From positions 212,501-276,500 of the forward strand of contig JAEMWC010000102.1 of assembly GCA_016490735.1 (NCBI GenBank): DNA of 64,000 bases, written 5' to 3'. Every line of letters starts with the position of its first letter. Position 1 is the stretch's first letter. The DNA is from Pachyseris speciosa (taxonomy: Eukaryota; Cnidaria; Anthozoa; Scleractinia; Pachyseridae). Position numbers and translations under genes: made by a program. The notes below the pieces were generated by a model. The model worked only from the letters and a program-made list of their open reading frames with translations, made no database searches and had not been told where the DNA came from. Below, in pieces: positions 1 to 13,400 of the stretch.

Positions 1-1124
1 GCCATCCAACCGGTTATGTTTGACAATTGACGATGTTGGTCTTTGATGAAAATGTTTGATCGTTTAGCCGGGGTTTTAATCCTTAATTTTACGAGGACTC
101 GTTGCGATTACGTGTTAATGAGATAAGGACGAAAGTTTCTTAACGCTGTTGAGGCACCGAGTTCGAAAAACAGTCAGCCACTCGTTCGCTTTCAAGCAAA
201 ATAACGTAACAAAACAAACAAACAATTCAATTACTTCTTTGCGTCCAAAACAAGTAGAGATGATTGTTATTTATATCCACTCGAGAGAAAAATACAATTT
301 TCATTCCTGAACAAAAGTAACAACGATTAAATCAAATGTTAAGCTTCAATTTACAGTATTTAAGCTTAATTCACCTCACTGTCCTGTGTTGTAGAGGTTT
401 CTTCCACTTGAAAATACGTAAGCTTATTCCACTTTCGCAAAACACGCATCCGCAAAAATAGCAAAGGTTTTGTCCAAAGAAAGAACTTCTGCCACAGAGT
501 TTGAGCTACTCGTTTCTCCCATTAAAGCCTGTGAACTGTTAAGTGACCTTTCTTGGTGAGCTGCAAGATACCGCGGTAAAGTGAAAGCCCTTGAAGCGTT
601 GAATCGTTTTGTTTTCAACTGACACAATCGATCCAGGTTTGAAGCTTTTCCTGAGAAAACTCTTTCGCCCTTCCTTTTTATCACTTAAAAATTCACGTCC
701 CGGAATATCTTTTAACAAGTTCCTGATTTTTATGCCTTTACGCGAATTAAAAGGCAAACATCGATCGAAGAAGATGAAGTTGTTTTGCTCACTATGAAGA
801 AACCAACTGAATGTGAAATTTCGAGCCACAAAAAGCGCGCGAAAAATTAAGCCTCGTTTTGGTTTGGGTGCACCACACCTAGCTTGGGCCTGCGATCCAA
901 TCGAGAGCTAGTTCTTGGTCAGCGGTCTTAAAAGAAACAACTGACCTCGATGAGGTCTTAACTTAAGCCCGCGATATGGTCACATGCTACTAGTGTGCAG
1001 ATGCTTTGTTTTCACAGGTGTCAATTGACCATAACATGGATGTCCAAAATCAAAGATATGCGCTGTAAACTGGCTGGTCAGGTCTAGTATGTGGCCGCCT
1101 TGTCGGGCTAAAGTATTAATTATT

Positions 1125-1157
<33 letters not shown>

Positions 1158-1250
1158 CTCCGTCGTAGTCGTCGTCGTGCGTACGCTCCCACGAGCAATA
1201 CCGCTAGCCATTTTTATCACGAGAAAAGCATTTCACGGGTTTCTATAGGT

Positions 1251-1298
1251 ATGGTGCTTCGCTTGGCGGCCCTTCGGGAGCGGCGCGAGCTCCGCTAA
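1251..1298 (+). other. Conserved 15-codon upstream reading frame
   Basis: An ATG at 1251 opens a 15-codon frame (MVLRLAALRERRELR) ending in TAA. The same frame is present in the second unit at 53446-53493 with three substitutions and no break. It lies in a GC-rich patch about 560 bases upstream of the acceptor of the main coding exon, so it may be part of the 5' leader or first exon of that gene. Without a transcript I cannot say whether it is translated. Confidence 0.25.
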
Positions 1299-1811
1299 TA
1301 TAACGGTTATGGGCTATTTAGCAACGGAAAAGTCTATCGACGTTTGTTTTTCATACTCGGGAGGCTTTCCTCAGGGGCAGACCAGATTGACTGCGGCGTT
1401 ATACAGAGGACTAGAAGCTAGGCAGGAAATTCGTCACACTTACTCCTAATCGCAAGTCATCGGACGTGTTTCCACCTTAACATGTACGTTGAATTTACCG
1501 ATTTGAGTGAAACCCAAGATAACATATTCCTAAATTCATTTGATTTAAGCGGTTTTGCTCTAAATAGTGCCAGTAGTCTGAAACTTTAAAGGAGCTACGT
1601 CATGGTGTTTGGATTTTGAAAGCCGGTTTAGCCTCAATTTTTCAAAAAGGTCATTTGTAACCGGTTTCAATCTTCTCCATCCTTCACCATCTTTGCCCAT
1701 AAGACAGCTTAGTATATAATACTTAAATTTAAAAATTCGAGACAGCCTGTATTTTGTCGTTAAAAATTAATTAGTTAATTAATTACTAGTAATCTGTCAT
1801 TTATTTTACAG

Positions 1812-2848
1812 TTTTGCCTTCAACCATGGATGCATCATCCTTCAAAATGAACCTCTCTGCCCACGGGAAAAATTGTTCAGATGTGTCGTGTGTACTGCCA
1901 GTGTGTGTCAACTGGAAGCTAGCCAACAGTTGTAACAAAGCAACACAGAAAAGCAAGCGAAACCGCCTTACCAGTGATACTGAAAGGCCCCGAAATGAAA
2001 AACTGCAAAGGAGTGAAATTTCCAAGGAAATGGAGTACCTTACCCAATCTTCCCCCAGTGAAGATCGTGACGATGAAACGTTGAAGCAGTTACTTGAAGA
2101 TCTGGAAGATTTTGAGAAAGATTTTGAGATTGGTAACGGTGACTTTCACTGTAGTTTGTCTGGCTTTGCTGATTCACAGAATGATAACCCACTTGCCAAC
2201 CAATCTAGGCACGACGATTTACACCTTTTCTCGTCTGATTCTGCCATTTCTTGGAATCAACTGAGAAACCAACAACTACCTTGTGCCATTAGTAATCCGC
2301 TTCTTAACATGCAGGCTCGTGAAACCACAGCACAGCCTTTAAGCAAAAAAGCGGAACTACCCTCGCGTGAGAATAGTACTGCACTGGTAATTCTCCCTGA
2401 AAAATCAAAGTACGGTGACCTGACAGATTTTCCAAATCTCGACATGGAGCAGTTTATATCTGTTGATCAGTATGCGTGTTCCACAAGTACGAGAAAGTGC
2501 ACTACCATTAGAAGCCCACAGAGCGAAGATAACAGCAGTATGACCACCTCGTTGGGTTCCAGAGCAATGGAGGAGATTGTTTGCATACTGAAGGATAACA
2601 AAGAGGAACCTCGCAAAAAGAAGAACAGGTCAGTTGAGCAGCCCAACAATACCAACAGGCTCTTTGGAGTTCTGTCGGAAATATTACGTCTGCTTGAGCT
2701 GCCTGTGCCAAAGGATCTTGAGGCATGTTATGTTCAAGTCCTTCAGAAGGCACTAGTAGAGATTCGGTGTACGGTGGTTTACTTTGAAAACCTAAGAGCC
2801 TTGAGAAAGAAAACTGGAACTCCTCCTCAGAAAGCTTCCGATTGTTGA
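1812..2848 (+). CDS. Unknown protein, paralogue A (terminal coding exon)
   Basis: I do not recognise this protein. The exon follows a good acceptor (TTTTACAG ending at 1811). It is open from there to TGA, with the first ATG at 1826, giving about 340 residues. The N-terminal third is polar with several Cys. A short acidic stretch (residues about 75-100, SEDRDDETLKQLLEDLEDFE) looks helical. The middle is low in structure, a KKK-rich basic patch lies near residue 265, and the last 65 residues, with Leu-rich segments around LFGVLSEILRLLELP, look like the only compact helical domain. No signal peptide or membrane segment is visible. A paralogue lies at 53994-55027. The upstream intron may join an unseen 5' exon, so the true start is uncertain. 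Confidence 0.7.
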
Positions 2849-4379
2849 ATGAGGACTTCCGGAAAGCAAATTCGTCATTCAGAAGAGCTCAAAGCTAATC
2901 ACTTCTAGTGAGGCGAAGATCGAGATTAGCCTCCTCAGGCAAATAACAGCAATGACTGAAGACTGCAACCTCGTTGCCAGGATTCTCTCCTTCTTGTACC
3001 CTTTCTCGCTGCGGGGGACGAGAAGGAGAGAACTTTGGGAACGATGTTGTGTTGACTGTTGATCACACCGTCGGCTGATATGATCTCTTGCTTATTTCAT
3101 ACGTGGAATTAAAGTTTAGCAGGGCTTTTAGGTTTGGAGATTTGCTATATCGATAAAAAACTGGAGGTACTCTCGATGGGATTTTTCATGATTCAGCTGC
3201 GATTCCAGGCAAGGAGGGGTTTCGAAGAGCCTAATAAGTAAACGTAAAAAGACTAGATTGTTAAGGCTCGTTTTCGTTCAAAAAGCATTTCTCAATCCGA
3301 ATTGCGTGCAAATGTATTATTTCAAAGCGTAGAGGGTTTAAATTGCTTGTATGAAGAAATTAGCTCAGATTTAATTTGTACTGGCTTTTTTCCAGGTGAA
3401 AGGGATAGTGAACGCATGAATGAGGTTACGAACTGTGGAATAGATTGTGATTTAGTAGTTTTCCAGTCGGAGTTGGCCATTAATGGTAAAAACGGAGCCT
3501 TTAACTGGGTTTACTTTCAGCACAGTTTTGTAATTGGTAATTTCTACAGCACAGTTTTTGAGGAAAATTTTACCGTTCTGGCTACAATAATCAATAATTT
3601 GAATAATTCAATAATTTGAAATCATTGAAAACACTATTACAGTAGCATGAGCAAGAGACCTGTGCCCCGTTTGAACACATGTACCCTAGACGGAAATTAG
3701 GAACTTGGCGTCCATTGTCATACGACTCACACTGCTCATGGAGGTACGATAAATATTTAATAAACTTGAGTTATTCAATTTTCACTGTCTACCAGAATAA
3801 TTACCTCTTAAAATTCATAGAGCGCTTTTCAAGTGAGTGTCGTAAAACCAAAACCAAAGCAGTTACTCTGACCAATCGGCAGAAGTAAGCAGTGTAATGA
3901 GCCAATCAGAATACGAAGCAATTACACGTAGCCGGTGCAAAGCGCGGGAAAATACGCGCGCGCAAGTCACGATTGGGTTTGGGTTTGCTTCTCATTGGTT
4001 GAAAAAGTGGCGCAAGTTTTCCTGGCCAATCACAGAGCGAAGCAATGCAAAACCAAAGCAAAACGAGAATTATTTTCGACACTGAACTGAAAACCGCTCT
4101 ATCTCAACAATCATCAACATCATCGTTGTTCGGTGTCACCACTCAACAGTGTAGTAAATCAAAGATACAGGAAGAAAGAAGTCTGCGCAATAGATGAATC
4201 AAAGACAGTTTGGTGAAAAATGAAGGACGTTAAACCTCTTGCTATCCGTATTCAAAACAGGGAATACAATGGTGCTAAAAGAAATGAAATTCTAAGAGAA
4301 AGCGGTAATAAAAATAAAAGGAGGCTGTAGGTAGATGGAAATGATAAAGATTAAGATGACAGGTTGTTGATGATTAAGA

Positions 4380-4428
4380 TCAGTGGTGATGCTGCTGCTG
4401 ATGATCCTGATTATTATGATGATCACGA

Positions 4429-4463
<35 letters not shown>

Positions 4464-4700
4464 CCTGATGATCCTGATGATCACGAATGATAATGATGAT
4501 GATGATGATGATGATCCTGATGATCACGAATGATGATAATGATGATGATGCTGCTGATGATGATGATCCTGATGATCACGAATGATAATGATGATCATGA
4601 TGATGATCATGATGATGATGCTGCTGATGATGATGATCCTGATGATCACGAATGATGACGATGATGATGATGATGATGATGATGAAGTGACGATGTTGCT
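4380..4700 (+). repeat. GAT-rich compound microsatellite, copy 1
   Basis: Runs of (GAT)n alternate with a GATCCTGATGATCACGAAT spacer several times. The same compound repeat is found in unit 2 at about 56570-56940 with a different number and order of blocks, as expected for slippage after the duplication. Confidence 0.9.
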
Positions 4701-4931
4701 GATGATAATAATAGTAATGAAGAGGAAAGGAAATGATGAGAAACGTGCAAAAATAACGACTATGATTGCAATTATATTATAAAGCGGACGGCTTAAAGGG
4801 ACGTGTTGATCACCCTTTTGCTATAACACTAAACCGAAAGATTAAAAAAAGATTCTAAACTCTGCCTGCGTTGTTGTTGTTTTACGGTACACTGAAGACT
4901 TGAGGGAGGTGAACATATCCACCAGTATTTA

Positions 4932-5225
4932 CACAGGACGAAATGACGTCTTTAAGTTTAATTATAGCTTCAGTAAAGTTGACTTAAAGAACACTTTTTA
5001 TTGTCTTTAAGTACGCTGTAAACTTCTTAAACATCTCTTTACTGGGCCTTTAAGAAAATCTATTAAAGCAAGTAATGAACAATTTAAGAGATCTTTAAGT
5101 TGCTTTCGAAATATCAAGGAAAGAATTCTTTAAGGGTCTTTAAGTTGTGATTAAAGATGCAGTAAATTACCTTTTAATGTACCTTTAAGTGAAAACTTAA
5201 AGACTTGAAAAGAAACTGTGTGAAC
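4932..5225. repeat. EnSpm terminal and subterminal repeats, left end
   Basis: The terminal inverted repeat at 4932-4947 is followed by about nine copies of CTTTAAG or its inverse, spaced irregularly. In CACTA elements such subterminal motifs bind the transposition proteins; that role here is inferred from family knowledge. Confidence 0.85.
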
Positions 5226-5844
5226 GTTTCCCTTTCATAGCGATTTACCGCGCAAACGCCAAATTTAGCTTGGTACTCAATAATTATTGCATTGGAAGAT
5301 GTTCGCGTCATCTTACTGCTTGTGTTAAGAGGTGCGAACTTGTGTTTGGCTTGGAAACACATACAGCAGGATCGATCTTTGCTGTACAAGGGTCATCAGG
5401 TTCCTCTTCTTCTTTTTGGTGTTCCTTGTGGATTAATACATAAAATGACACACTAGCAAGCCAGCTCAAAAAACATACTTTATTGCATTATACATTACGA
5501 TTATTTTCGCACATTTTAAAAAGGGAGCAACACTCTCTGAGATACTTATTTGACACTTAGACTATGAGAGTCTCGTATGACTTATATAACTCCTTTAAAC
5601 GCTCAACAATTTGTTAAAAATATGCAAAATGTATATGTTGAAAGTAATATATTAACTATCATCATACTATAACTGCTACTGGAGAATTTTTAGCAGAACC
5701 CGCGAAATCCTATCTCAAGAATTAAATTCAACTACATCCTACCTGTTGGCTCTAAATGTCGAGGGTGGCGAATGGTAAATGCGAGACTTAGCAAGACTAG
5801 CGTTTTTCTTTCGGCGAGCCCGCGACATTTTTGACTTCTTAAAC
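5226..5844. other. EnSpm interior without supported gene
   Basis: This is AT-rich sequence between the left subterminal repeats and the inverted-arm composite. Short open frames exist on both strands, but none has family features or splice support. I see nothing further. Confidence 0.5.
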
Positions 5845-6469
5845 TATGGAGTTCCATCCCCGCCAAAAATCAAAGTTGATCACAACATTCAACTTGACAG
5901 TTTAACCATTAACTTGGCAAACCTCAACATTATATTTCACTCTTCAACTTTGTACTTTGTATCACAAACATTGAAACTTTCGACATCAACTTTCAAAGTG
6001 ACGGTTCAACATTCAACTTTATCCATCAACATTCATGTTTACATATCAACAATGGTCTTGGCACATGGGCTGTCAACAAAAGATGATGTTTGAATCTCGA
6101 AGTCGAATGTTGAGTTACCAAAGGCGCTCCAATCCCGCCAAAATTGAACTTCAGAATTCAACTTTCAAGTTGATAATTCAACATCAAATGTTACGTATCA
6201 ATATCCGTGTTTAACAATGAACATTGCTATTGCTGATGACACAAATATGCTAGTTCACCATAACATAATGTTCCATCTCTCAAAGTTGGTTGTTTAGTTA
6301 TCCGTACGTACCAATTCCGCCAAAAATCCCATTGAAGCGCTGTAGGGGAGGAGACGGGTAATTTTGTAAGGCCTTAGCTATGAAGCTCCGTTCTGGTCAA
6401 AATTAAACACTTTTTTTTTGTCGGATTATTCAATTATTTTTACTGGCTGTCTATTTTATGTCACTGTCT

Positions 6470-8273
6470 AAATATATTTTTAAATTTTGGCTTGACTTTT
6501 TTCGTTACCTTCTGTGAATTTTTTGGGGGCTACCCCCTACAAATTATTTATTATTTTACTGTACGAATTATTTTTGGCACCCTTTCCGAATATCTTTTTT
6601 CGCCTGACTGTCCATGAACTATTTTTGGTTACCCTCCGCGAATTATTTTTTAGTACTGTCGAATTAAGTTTTGGTTCGGTGATGCATTGCGTGGCTGTGA
6701 CTTGTATGTCTAACGCGTCAATAACGTTAAATTGCACAAATAGCTCGAAATGCAATACAAGACATCTACCGAATAGCTCAAATAGTCCGCTTAAATGGGC
6801 CATCCTTCAGCTGTGCTAGAGGTGTCCCCTCCTCAAGTTCTACTGGAAATAAAACGCCGTCAAGTTCCAATCGTGCAGGAGGCAATTCGCAGTTTGCGAT
6901 GCGAGAGACCGCAACGCACTGACTGAATTGAGAAGGAGGTTCCCTACACTTTCAAGTTCAAATGATGCTGTAGCACTGGGTGTCTCGAAACCTCGGACCC
7001 TAAAATTAATATAAATTTACACAGTGTGATTGCTACAAGCCGTCCTGAGTTCGTCGATAATGTCGTAGCCAGAATCTGCGGAGGGAAACAAAAATAGCTC
7101 GTGGTAGTAATTGCCTGTACTGATCACAGAAATAATGCTCAACATTCGCATTGATGTTTGGTTGTTTTATTAGTGTAAACCACATTTATCCACACTGTTT
7201 AGTTAGCGCAGGGTGCGTTGCGTGACGGTTTCCCAATCTCCAGAAACCGGATATGCATTCTTTCATACTCTCACTAAGAAGGCGTAAGTTATAAGTCAAC
7301 ATCAGCTGTCAATTTAATATGGTAAAACAAGTATCTGTTCGTAGATGTAATTTCCAAGGCACGAGTTCATTGTCTGTACCATCCCGTTTCTGTAACGTGA
7401 CGCTACATATTTTTGTACAGATTGCGAAACCATCACACAACGCACCTCGCTCCAACTAAACTTAGCTCGAATCGCCAGTCTAAAACATTGTGGATAAATT
7501 TTGGTTTACACTTATAAAGCAACCAAAAATCGATACGAATCCTGAGTATTATTTTGGTGATCAGTGCAGGTAATTACCTTCACGAGCTGTTTTTGTTTCC
7601 CCCTGCAGATTCTGGCTACAGCATTATCGACGAACAGTAAACAAGACGGCTTCCAGCAATCACGCTGAGTAAATATTTATTAATTTTAGGGTCCGAGGTT
7701 TCGAGACACCCAGTCCTACAGCATCATTTGAACTTGAAAGTGTAGGGAACCTCCTTCTCAATTCAGCCAGTCAGTGCGTTGCGGTCTCTCGCATCGCAAA
7801 CTGTGAACGAGAAAGACTGGTCAGTGGATCACTACAGAACTGCCTCCTGCACGAGTGGAACTTGAGGGCGTTTCATTACTAGTAGAACTTGAGGAGGGGT
7901 CACCTCTAGCACAGCTGAAGGATGGCCCATTTGAGCGGACTGTTTGAGCTATTCGGTCGATTTCGAGCTATTTTTACAATTCCAATTCAACGTTCTTATG
8001 ACGATGGGGAGAACTCGATCCAGTGTTGACGCGTTAGACATACAAGTCACAGCTACACAATGCATCACCGAACCAAAACTTAATTCGACAGTACGAAAAA
8101 TAATTCGCGGAGGGTAACCAAAAATAGTTCATGGACAGTGCGAAAAAGGATATTCGGAAAGGGTGCCAAAAATAATTCGTACAGTGCAATAATAAATAAT
8201 TTGTAGGGGTAGCCCCCAAAAAATTTCACGGAAGGTAACGAAAAAAAGTCACGACAAAATTTAAAAATATATT
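6470..8273. mobile_element. Fold-back (palindromic) element, 1.8 kb
   Basis: It starts AAATATATTTTTAAATTTTG and ends with the inverse of the same sequence. The two halves (about 6471-7240 and 7430-8273) are long inverted copies with about 10 percent divergence around a short loop of about 190 bases. No coding capacity is visible; the open frames inside the arms are mirror shadows of each other. It sits exactly between the left composite arm and the start of the satellite element. Confidence 0.8.
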
Positions 8274-8805
8274 CATGACGAGACGCAGCGGAGTCTATCT
8301 GGAAGTATTACAAAGGAATGCGGGGTTGTGGACCCCGCATTCCTTACATATTTGAATTTCAATCTGTCAGTGAGTCAGCCCGTGTAAAGTAGAAGGCGTG
8401 AAAATTCGCAAGTGCGGCTGTCAAAACTAATTTTTGTCACCGGAAACACTGTGATTGAGCCGTGAGAAAATTAGGATCACTTTCTATGCGGCGGGGAGAG
8501 TGAGAAAGTGACGAGACAACAAACAATAATGCAGAAGTCCAAATCACGCATTCGGTTTTTTTTTTTTATTAAGAAAACCCGGCCGGTAAACTCGCCTACG
8601 CCTCTACAACTCGTTCGCTTACTGGTAGGCGAGTTCACTCAAGTAATGTATGTTCAGTTATAACTCTAATTTTTTATTTTGTGAGCGTTTACAATTATAG
8701 CACGTTTTCCTTTGTCTCTGAAAAATTTACTCAACGCCGGCTATGTTGATTTGATTAAGTTTCCGTGGATTTTCCTACGACCGTAACAGGGAGCAGTGGC
8801 TTTCA

Positions 8806-9113
8806 TTATTTGACGTGAGATGGATGTGAAGATGAATACAATAAATAACTGTGAGAATCTGTGACTTTGGAGAGCACACTGGTACATAAGTTATTGCCAC
8901 GGATAGAAACTTTGATATCAAGAAGAGCCAGCGAAGCTTCTATAATTTCCAAGGTATATTTCAGAGCCAGATGAGAGGAATTGACGGAGGTTATAAATTC
9001 ATTGAGTTCCTCAAAACACTGCACCGATGCCGTCGTCAAGGTAGTGACCGTATAGTTCAGGTTTAGGGTCTTTGTATTGATTGAAGAATTGGTGCTCAAC
9101 GTATAACCTACAA
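8806..9113 (-). pseudogene. Penelope-like reverse transcriptase fragment (left copy)
   Basis: About 100 codons on the minus strand match what I know of Penelope-like (GIY-YIG associated) reverse transcriptases of corals, ending with the typical DSHSYLLYSSSHPSHVK block. The palm motif YxDD is present as YLDD at 9032-9043, but in another frame, so the fragment is frameshifted as well as truncated. The equivalent fragment in the right copy has YIDD. It is a relic carried inside the satellite element, not an active gene. Confidence 0.65.
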
Positions 9114-9120
9114 AAAACAA

Positions 9121-9232
9121 AAATCAAATGAAGCATGATCCTCGCAGTTGTGAACGCAATTTATGCAATTGCGAAAAGAAGCCTGAAAAAAATTCAGGAC
9201 TTCAACGGGGTCATCGACTTCATCGGGGTCAT

Positions 9233-9263
<31 letters not shown>

Positions 9264-9375
9264 CCGTTGAAGTCCTGAATTTTTTTCAGGCTTCTTTTCG
9301 AAATTGCATAATTTGCGTTCACAACTGCGAGGATCATTCTTCATTTGATTTCATTTCCGCAGTTCATGTATGATT
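9121..9375. repeat. tRNA-like hairpin repeat inserted in left copy only
   Basis: A long inverted repeat (GCCTGAAAAAAATTCAGG ... CCTGAATTTTTTTCAGGC, continuing outwards to ATGATCCTCGCAGTTGTGAA) surrounds a core with a box-B-like GGTTCAAACCCC at 9254-9265. The right copy of the satellite element lacks this segment, so it is a later insertion. It resembles a common coral tRNA-derived repeat; that comparison is from memory. Confidence 0.65.
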
Positions 9376-10499
9376 TATTTCGTATATCATTCACAAAAAG
9401 CAAAAAACAAAAACAAAAAAAAAAAGAAAAAAAAAAAAGAAAAAGAATGGCGTAGCTGGGTACCATTAATTTGCTTTTAATAATTATCAGCGAATGAAAA
9501 AGAAAAAAAAGGTCGGTGGAGGAGGTACTCCCTTATATGCGCTATATCAGGTATATGGGGCACCAAAGGGTATGGATTTTTAACCGTGTTGGTCTGAAAT
9601 AGGTTATCGATTTTGAACATTTTGGTCTGAAATAAGGTATGGTTTGTCCATTCGTCTTGGATTGGGTATACTTTTTTAGAAGAAGCTACTTCTTCGACAG
9701 TAGGCGATAAGACCATCTGCAAAAGCCCTTCTTTTTTGTCCTTAATAATCTTTTATCGCGCACATGAAATAAGTCTGAAAGAGGGTATCAAATTTTTGAT
9801 CAGGTCTGAAATAGGGTAGGAAGAAACGCTGTTTTTGTTCTGAAATAAGGTAAAGGGGGAAGGGGGCCACATGCCCTACCCAATTTTTCTGGGAGTACAC
9901 CCCCACCCCCACCCCACCCCCCTCCCCGGGATCAAGTTAACACCGAAAGGGGGAAAAATCTAGAGCAAAAATTCATCTTTCAAATCGTATCAATGAACGC
10001 TTTTCATTCTATTTATTTCCGTTTTTCACGTAGCTCCAGATTCTGTGCACAAACCATACATAACCCGCAATTCCTCGATGCGATCTGTGGAAGGGCAAAC
10101 ACTAGAAACGTCAGCTTTTTAAATCTCTTTACGGTGGTCAATTCCGTTGACAAACCATATTCTCGTGTTTCACTCCCCAAAAGACGTAGCACCTGACAGT
10201 TTCTTTTAAAACTAACCCTTTTCATTCTCATCTGTTGATCACATTTTTTTTTCATTACAACATTTACTATAGCTCAAACAACATTATTTTGTGTTTCGAT
10301 TCATTAGTACACCAAACGAAGTGGGTATCCTGTGGCACAAACTCAAATGCCTAATTTAAGCCTGTTCCACCTCACGAATTTTGGGGAACTTTAAGTACGC
10401 AAGTACATGTAAGTTGACTACTATCTATCATTGGCAGTCACAAAAATTCCGTTTCAATTAGTTTGACTTAAAATCACAAGACAAGTGGACTATTCGTGA

Positions 10500-13400
10500 C
10501 ATCTCATGCCACCAGTAACCTTGGTGATACTTCAATAGTTAAAATGAAAATAAAAACAAGAATTGTTAAAGACAACAGTAGCACACTCTGACGATACATA
10601 TGGATATAACTGGTAACATTGCAGATACTTGAATAGTTAAAATGAAAAAAAGAATTGTTAAAGGCAACACTAGTACACTCCGACGATACATGTGGATGCC
10701 ACTGGTAACCTTGGTGATACTTGAACAGTTAAAATGAAAATGAAAACAAGAATTGTTAAAGGCAATACTAGCACACTTCGACAAAACATCTGGATGCCAC
10801 TGGTAACCTTGGTGATACTTGAGCAGTTAAAATGAAAATGAAAACAAGAATTGTTAAAGGCAACAGTAGCACACTCCGACAAAACATCTGGATGCCACTG
10901 GTAACCTTGGTGATACTTCAGCAGTTAAAATGAAAATTAAAACAAGTATTGTTAAAGGCAACAGTAGCACACTCCGACGAAACATCTGGATGCCACTGGT
11001 AACCTTGGTGATACTTGAGCAGTTAAAATGAAAACAAGAATTGTTATAGGCAACAGTAGCACACTCCGACGAAACATCTGAATGCCACTGGTAACCTTGG
11101 TGATACTTGAGCAGTTAAAATGAAAATGAAAACAAGAATTGTTAAAGGCAACAGTAACACACTCTGACGAAACATCTGGATGCCAATGGTAACCTTGGTG
11201 ATACTTGAGCAGTTAAAATGAAAATGAAAACAAGAATTGTTATAGGCAACAGTAGCACACTCTGACGAAACATCTGGATGCCACTGGTAACCTTGGTGAT
11301 ACTTGAGCAGTTAAAATGAAAATGAAAACAAGAATTGTTATAGGCAACAGTAGCACACTCCGACGAAACATCTGAATGCCACTGGTAACCTTGGTGATAC
11401 TTGAGCAGTTAAAATGAAAATGAAAACAAGAATTGTTAAAGGCAACAGTAACACACTCTGACGAAACATCTGGATCCCAATGGTAACCTTGGTGATACTT
11501 GAGCAGTTAAAATGAAAATGAAAACAAGAATTGTTATAGGCAACAGTAGCACACTCCGACGAAACATCTGGATGCCACTGGTAACCTTGGTGATACTTGA
11601 GCAGTTAAAATGAAAATGAAAACAAGAATTGTTAAAGGCAACAGTAGCACACTCCGACGAAACATCTGGATGCCAATGGTAACCTTGGTGATACTTGAGC
11701 AGTTAAAATGAAAATGAAAACAAGAATTGTTAAAGGCAACAGTAGTACACTCCGACGAAACATCTGGATGCCAATGGTAACCTTGGTGATACTTGAGCAA
11801 TTATAATGAAAATGACAACTAGAATTATTAAAGGCAACAGTAGCACACTTCGACGAAACATCTGGATACCACTGGTAACCTTGGTGATAGTTGAACAGTT
11901 ATAGTGAAAATGAAAGCAAGAATTGTTAAAGGCAACAGTAACACACTCCGACGAAACATCTGGATGCCACTGGTAACCTTGGTGATAGTTGAACAGTTAT
12001 AATGAAAATGAAAACAAGAATTGTTAAAGGCAACAGTAACACACTCCGACGAAACATCTGGATGCCACTGGTAACCTTGGTGATACTTGAGCAGTTAAAA
12101 TGAAAATGAAAACAAGAATTGTTAAAGGCAACAGTAACACACTCCGACGAAACATCTGGATGCCACTGGTAACCTTGGTGATAGTTGAACAGTTATAATG
12201 AAAATGAAAACAAGAATTGTTAAAGGCAACAGTAACACACTCCGACGAAACGTCTGGATGCCACTGGTAACCTTGGTGATACTTGAGCAGTTAAAATGGA
12301 AATGAAAACAAGAATTGTTATAGGCAACAGTAGCACACACCGACAAAACATTTGGATGCCACTGGTAACCTTGGTGATACTTGAGCAGTTAAAATGAAAA
12401 TGAAAACAAGAATTGTTAAAGGCAACAGTAGCACACTCCGACAAAACATCTGGATGCCACTGGTAGCCTTGGTGATAGTTGATCAGTTATAATGAAAATG
12501 AAAACAAGAATTGTTAAAGGCAACAGCAGCACACTCCGACGATACATCTGAATGCCACTGGTAACCTTGGTGATACTTGAGCAGTTAAAATGAAAATGAA
12601 AACAAGAATTGTTATAGGCAACAGTAGCACACTCCGACGAAACATCTGGATGCCACTGGTAACCCTGGTGATAGTTGATCAGTTAAAATGAAAATGAAAA
12701 CAAGAATTGTTAAAGGCAACAGTAGCACACTCCAACGAAACATCTGGATGCCACTGGTAACCTTGGTGATAGTGGAACAGTTATAATGAAAATGAAAACA
12801 AGAATTGTTAAAGGCAACAGTAACACACTCCGACGAAACATCTGGATGCCACTGGTAACCTTGGTGATACTTGAGCAGTTAAAATGAAAATGAAAACAAG
12901 AATTGTTATAGGCAACAGTAGCACACTCCGACGAAACATCTGGATGCCAATGGTAACCTTGGTGATACTTGAGCAGTTAAAATGAAAATGAAAACAAGAA
13001 TTGTTATAGGCAACAGTAGCACACTCCGACGAAACATCTGGATGCCACTGGTAACCTTGGTGATACTTGAGCAGTTAAAATGAAAATGAAAACAAGAATT
13101 GTTAAAGGCAACAGTAACACACTCTGACGAAACATCTGGATGCCAATGGTAACCTTGGTGATACTTGAGCAGTTAAAATGAAAATGAAAACAAGAATTGT
13201 TATAGGCAACAGTAGCACACTCCGACGAAACATCTGGATGCCACTGGTAACCTTGGTGATACTTGAGCAGTTAAAATGAAAATGAAAACAAGAATTGTTA
13301 AAGGCAACAGTAGCACACTTCGACGAAACATCTGGATGCCAATGGTAACCTTGGTGATACTTGAGCAGTTAAAATGAAAATGAAAACAAGAATTGTTAAA

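Larger units (their letters stand above)
1..4931 (+). repeat. Tandem host unit, copy 1 (left part)
   Basis: This stretch aligns colinearly with the unit starting near 52179, at an offset of about 52178 bases and roughly 5 percent divergence by eye. It carries the same gene, the same GAT-rich microsatellite and the same flanks. The copy is interrupted after the TTA at 4929-4931 by the EnSpm element and resumes at 29952. Positions 1-1811 hold no coding region I can support apart from a 15-codon conserved reading frame; 2849-4427 is non-coding as far as I can see, with many short open frames that are not conserved between the copies. Confidence 0.93.

Noticed and set aside
424..829. Minus-strand frames shared by the tandem units
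   Set aside because: Shared because the DNA is duplicated. The two overlapping frames differ at their ends between copies and show no coding signature.
4582..4782. Met/Asp-rich frame
   Set aside because: Translation of the GAT microsatellite.
9245..9275. Functional tRNA gene
   Set aside because: Only a box-B-like motif in a hairpin; no cloverleaf or acceptor stem. Treated as a tRNA-derived repeat.
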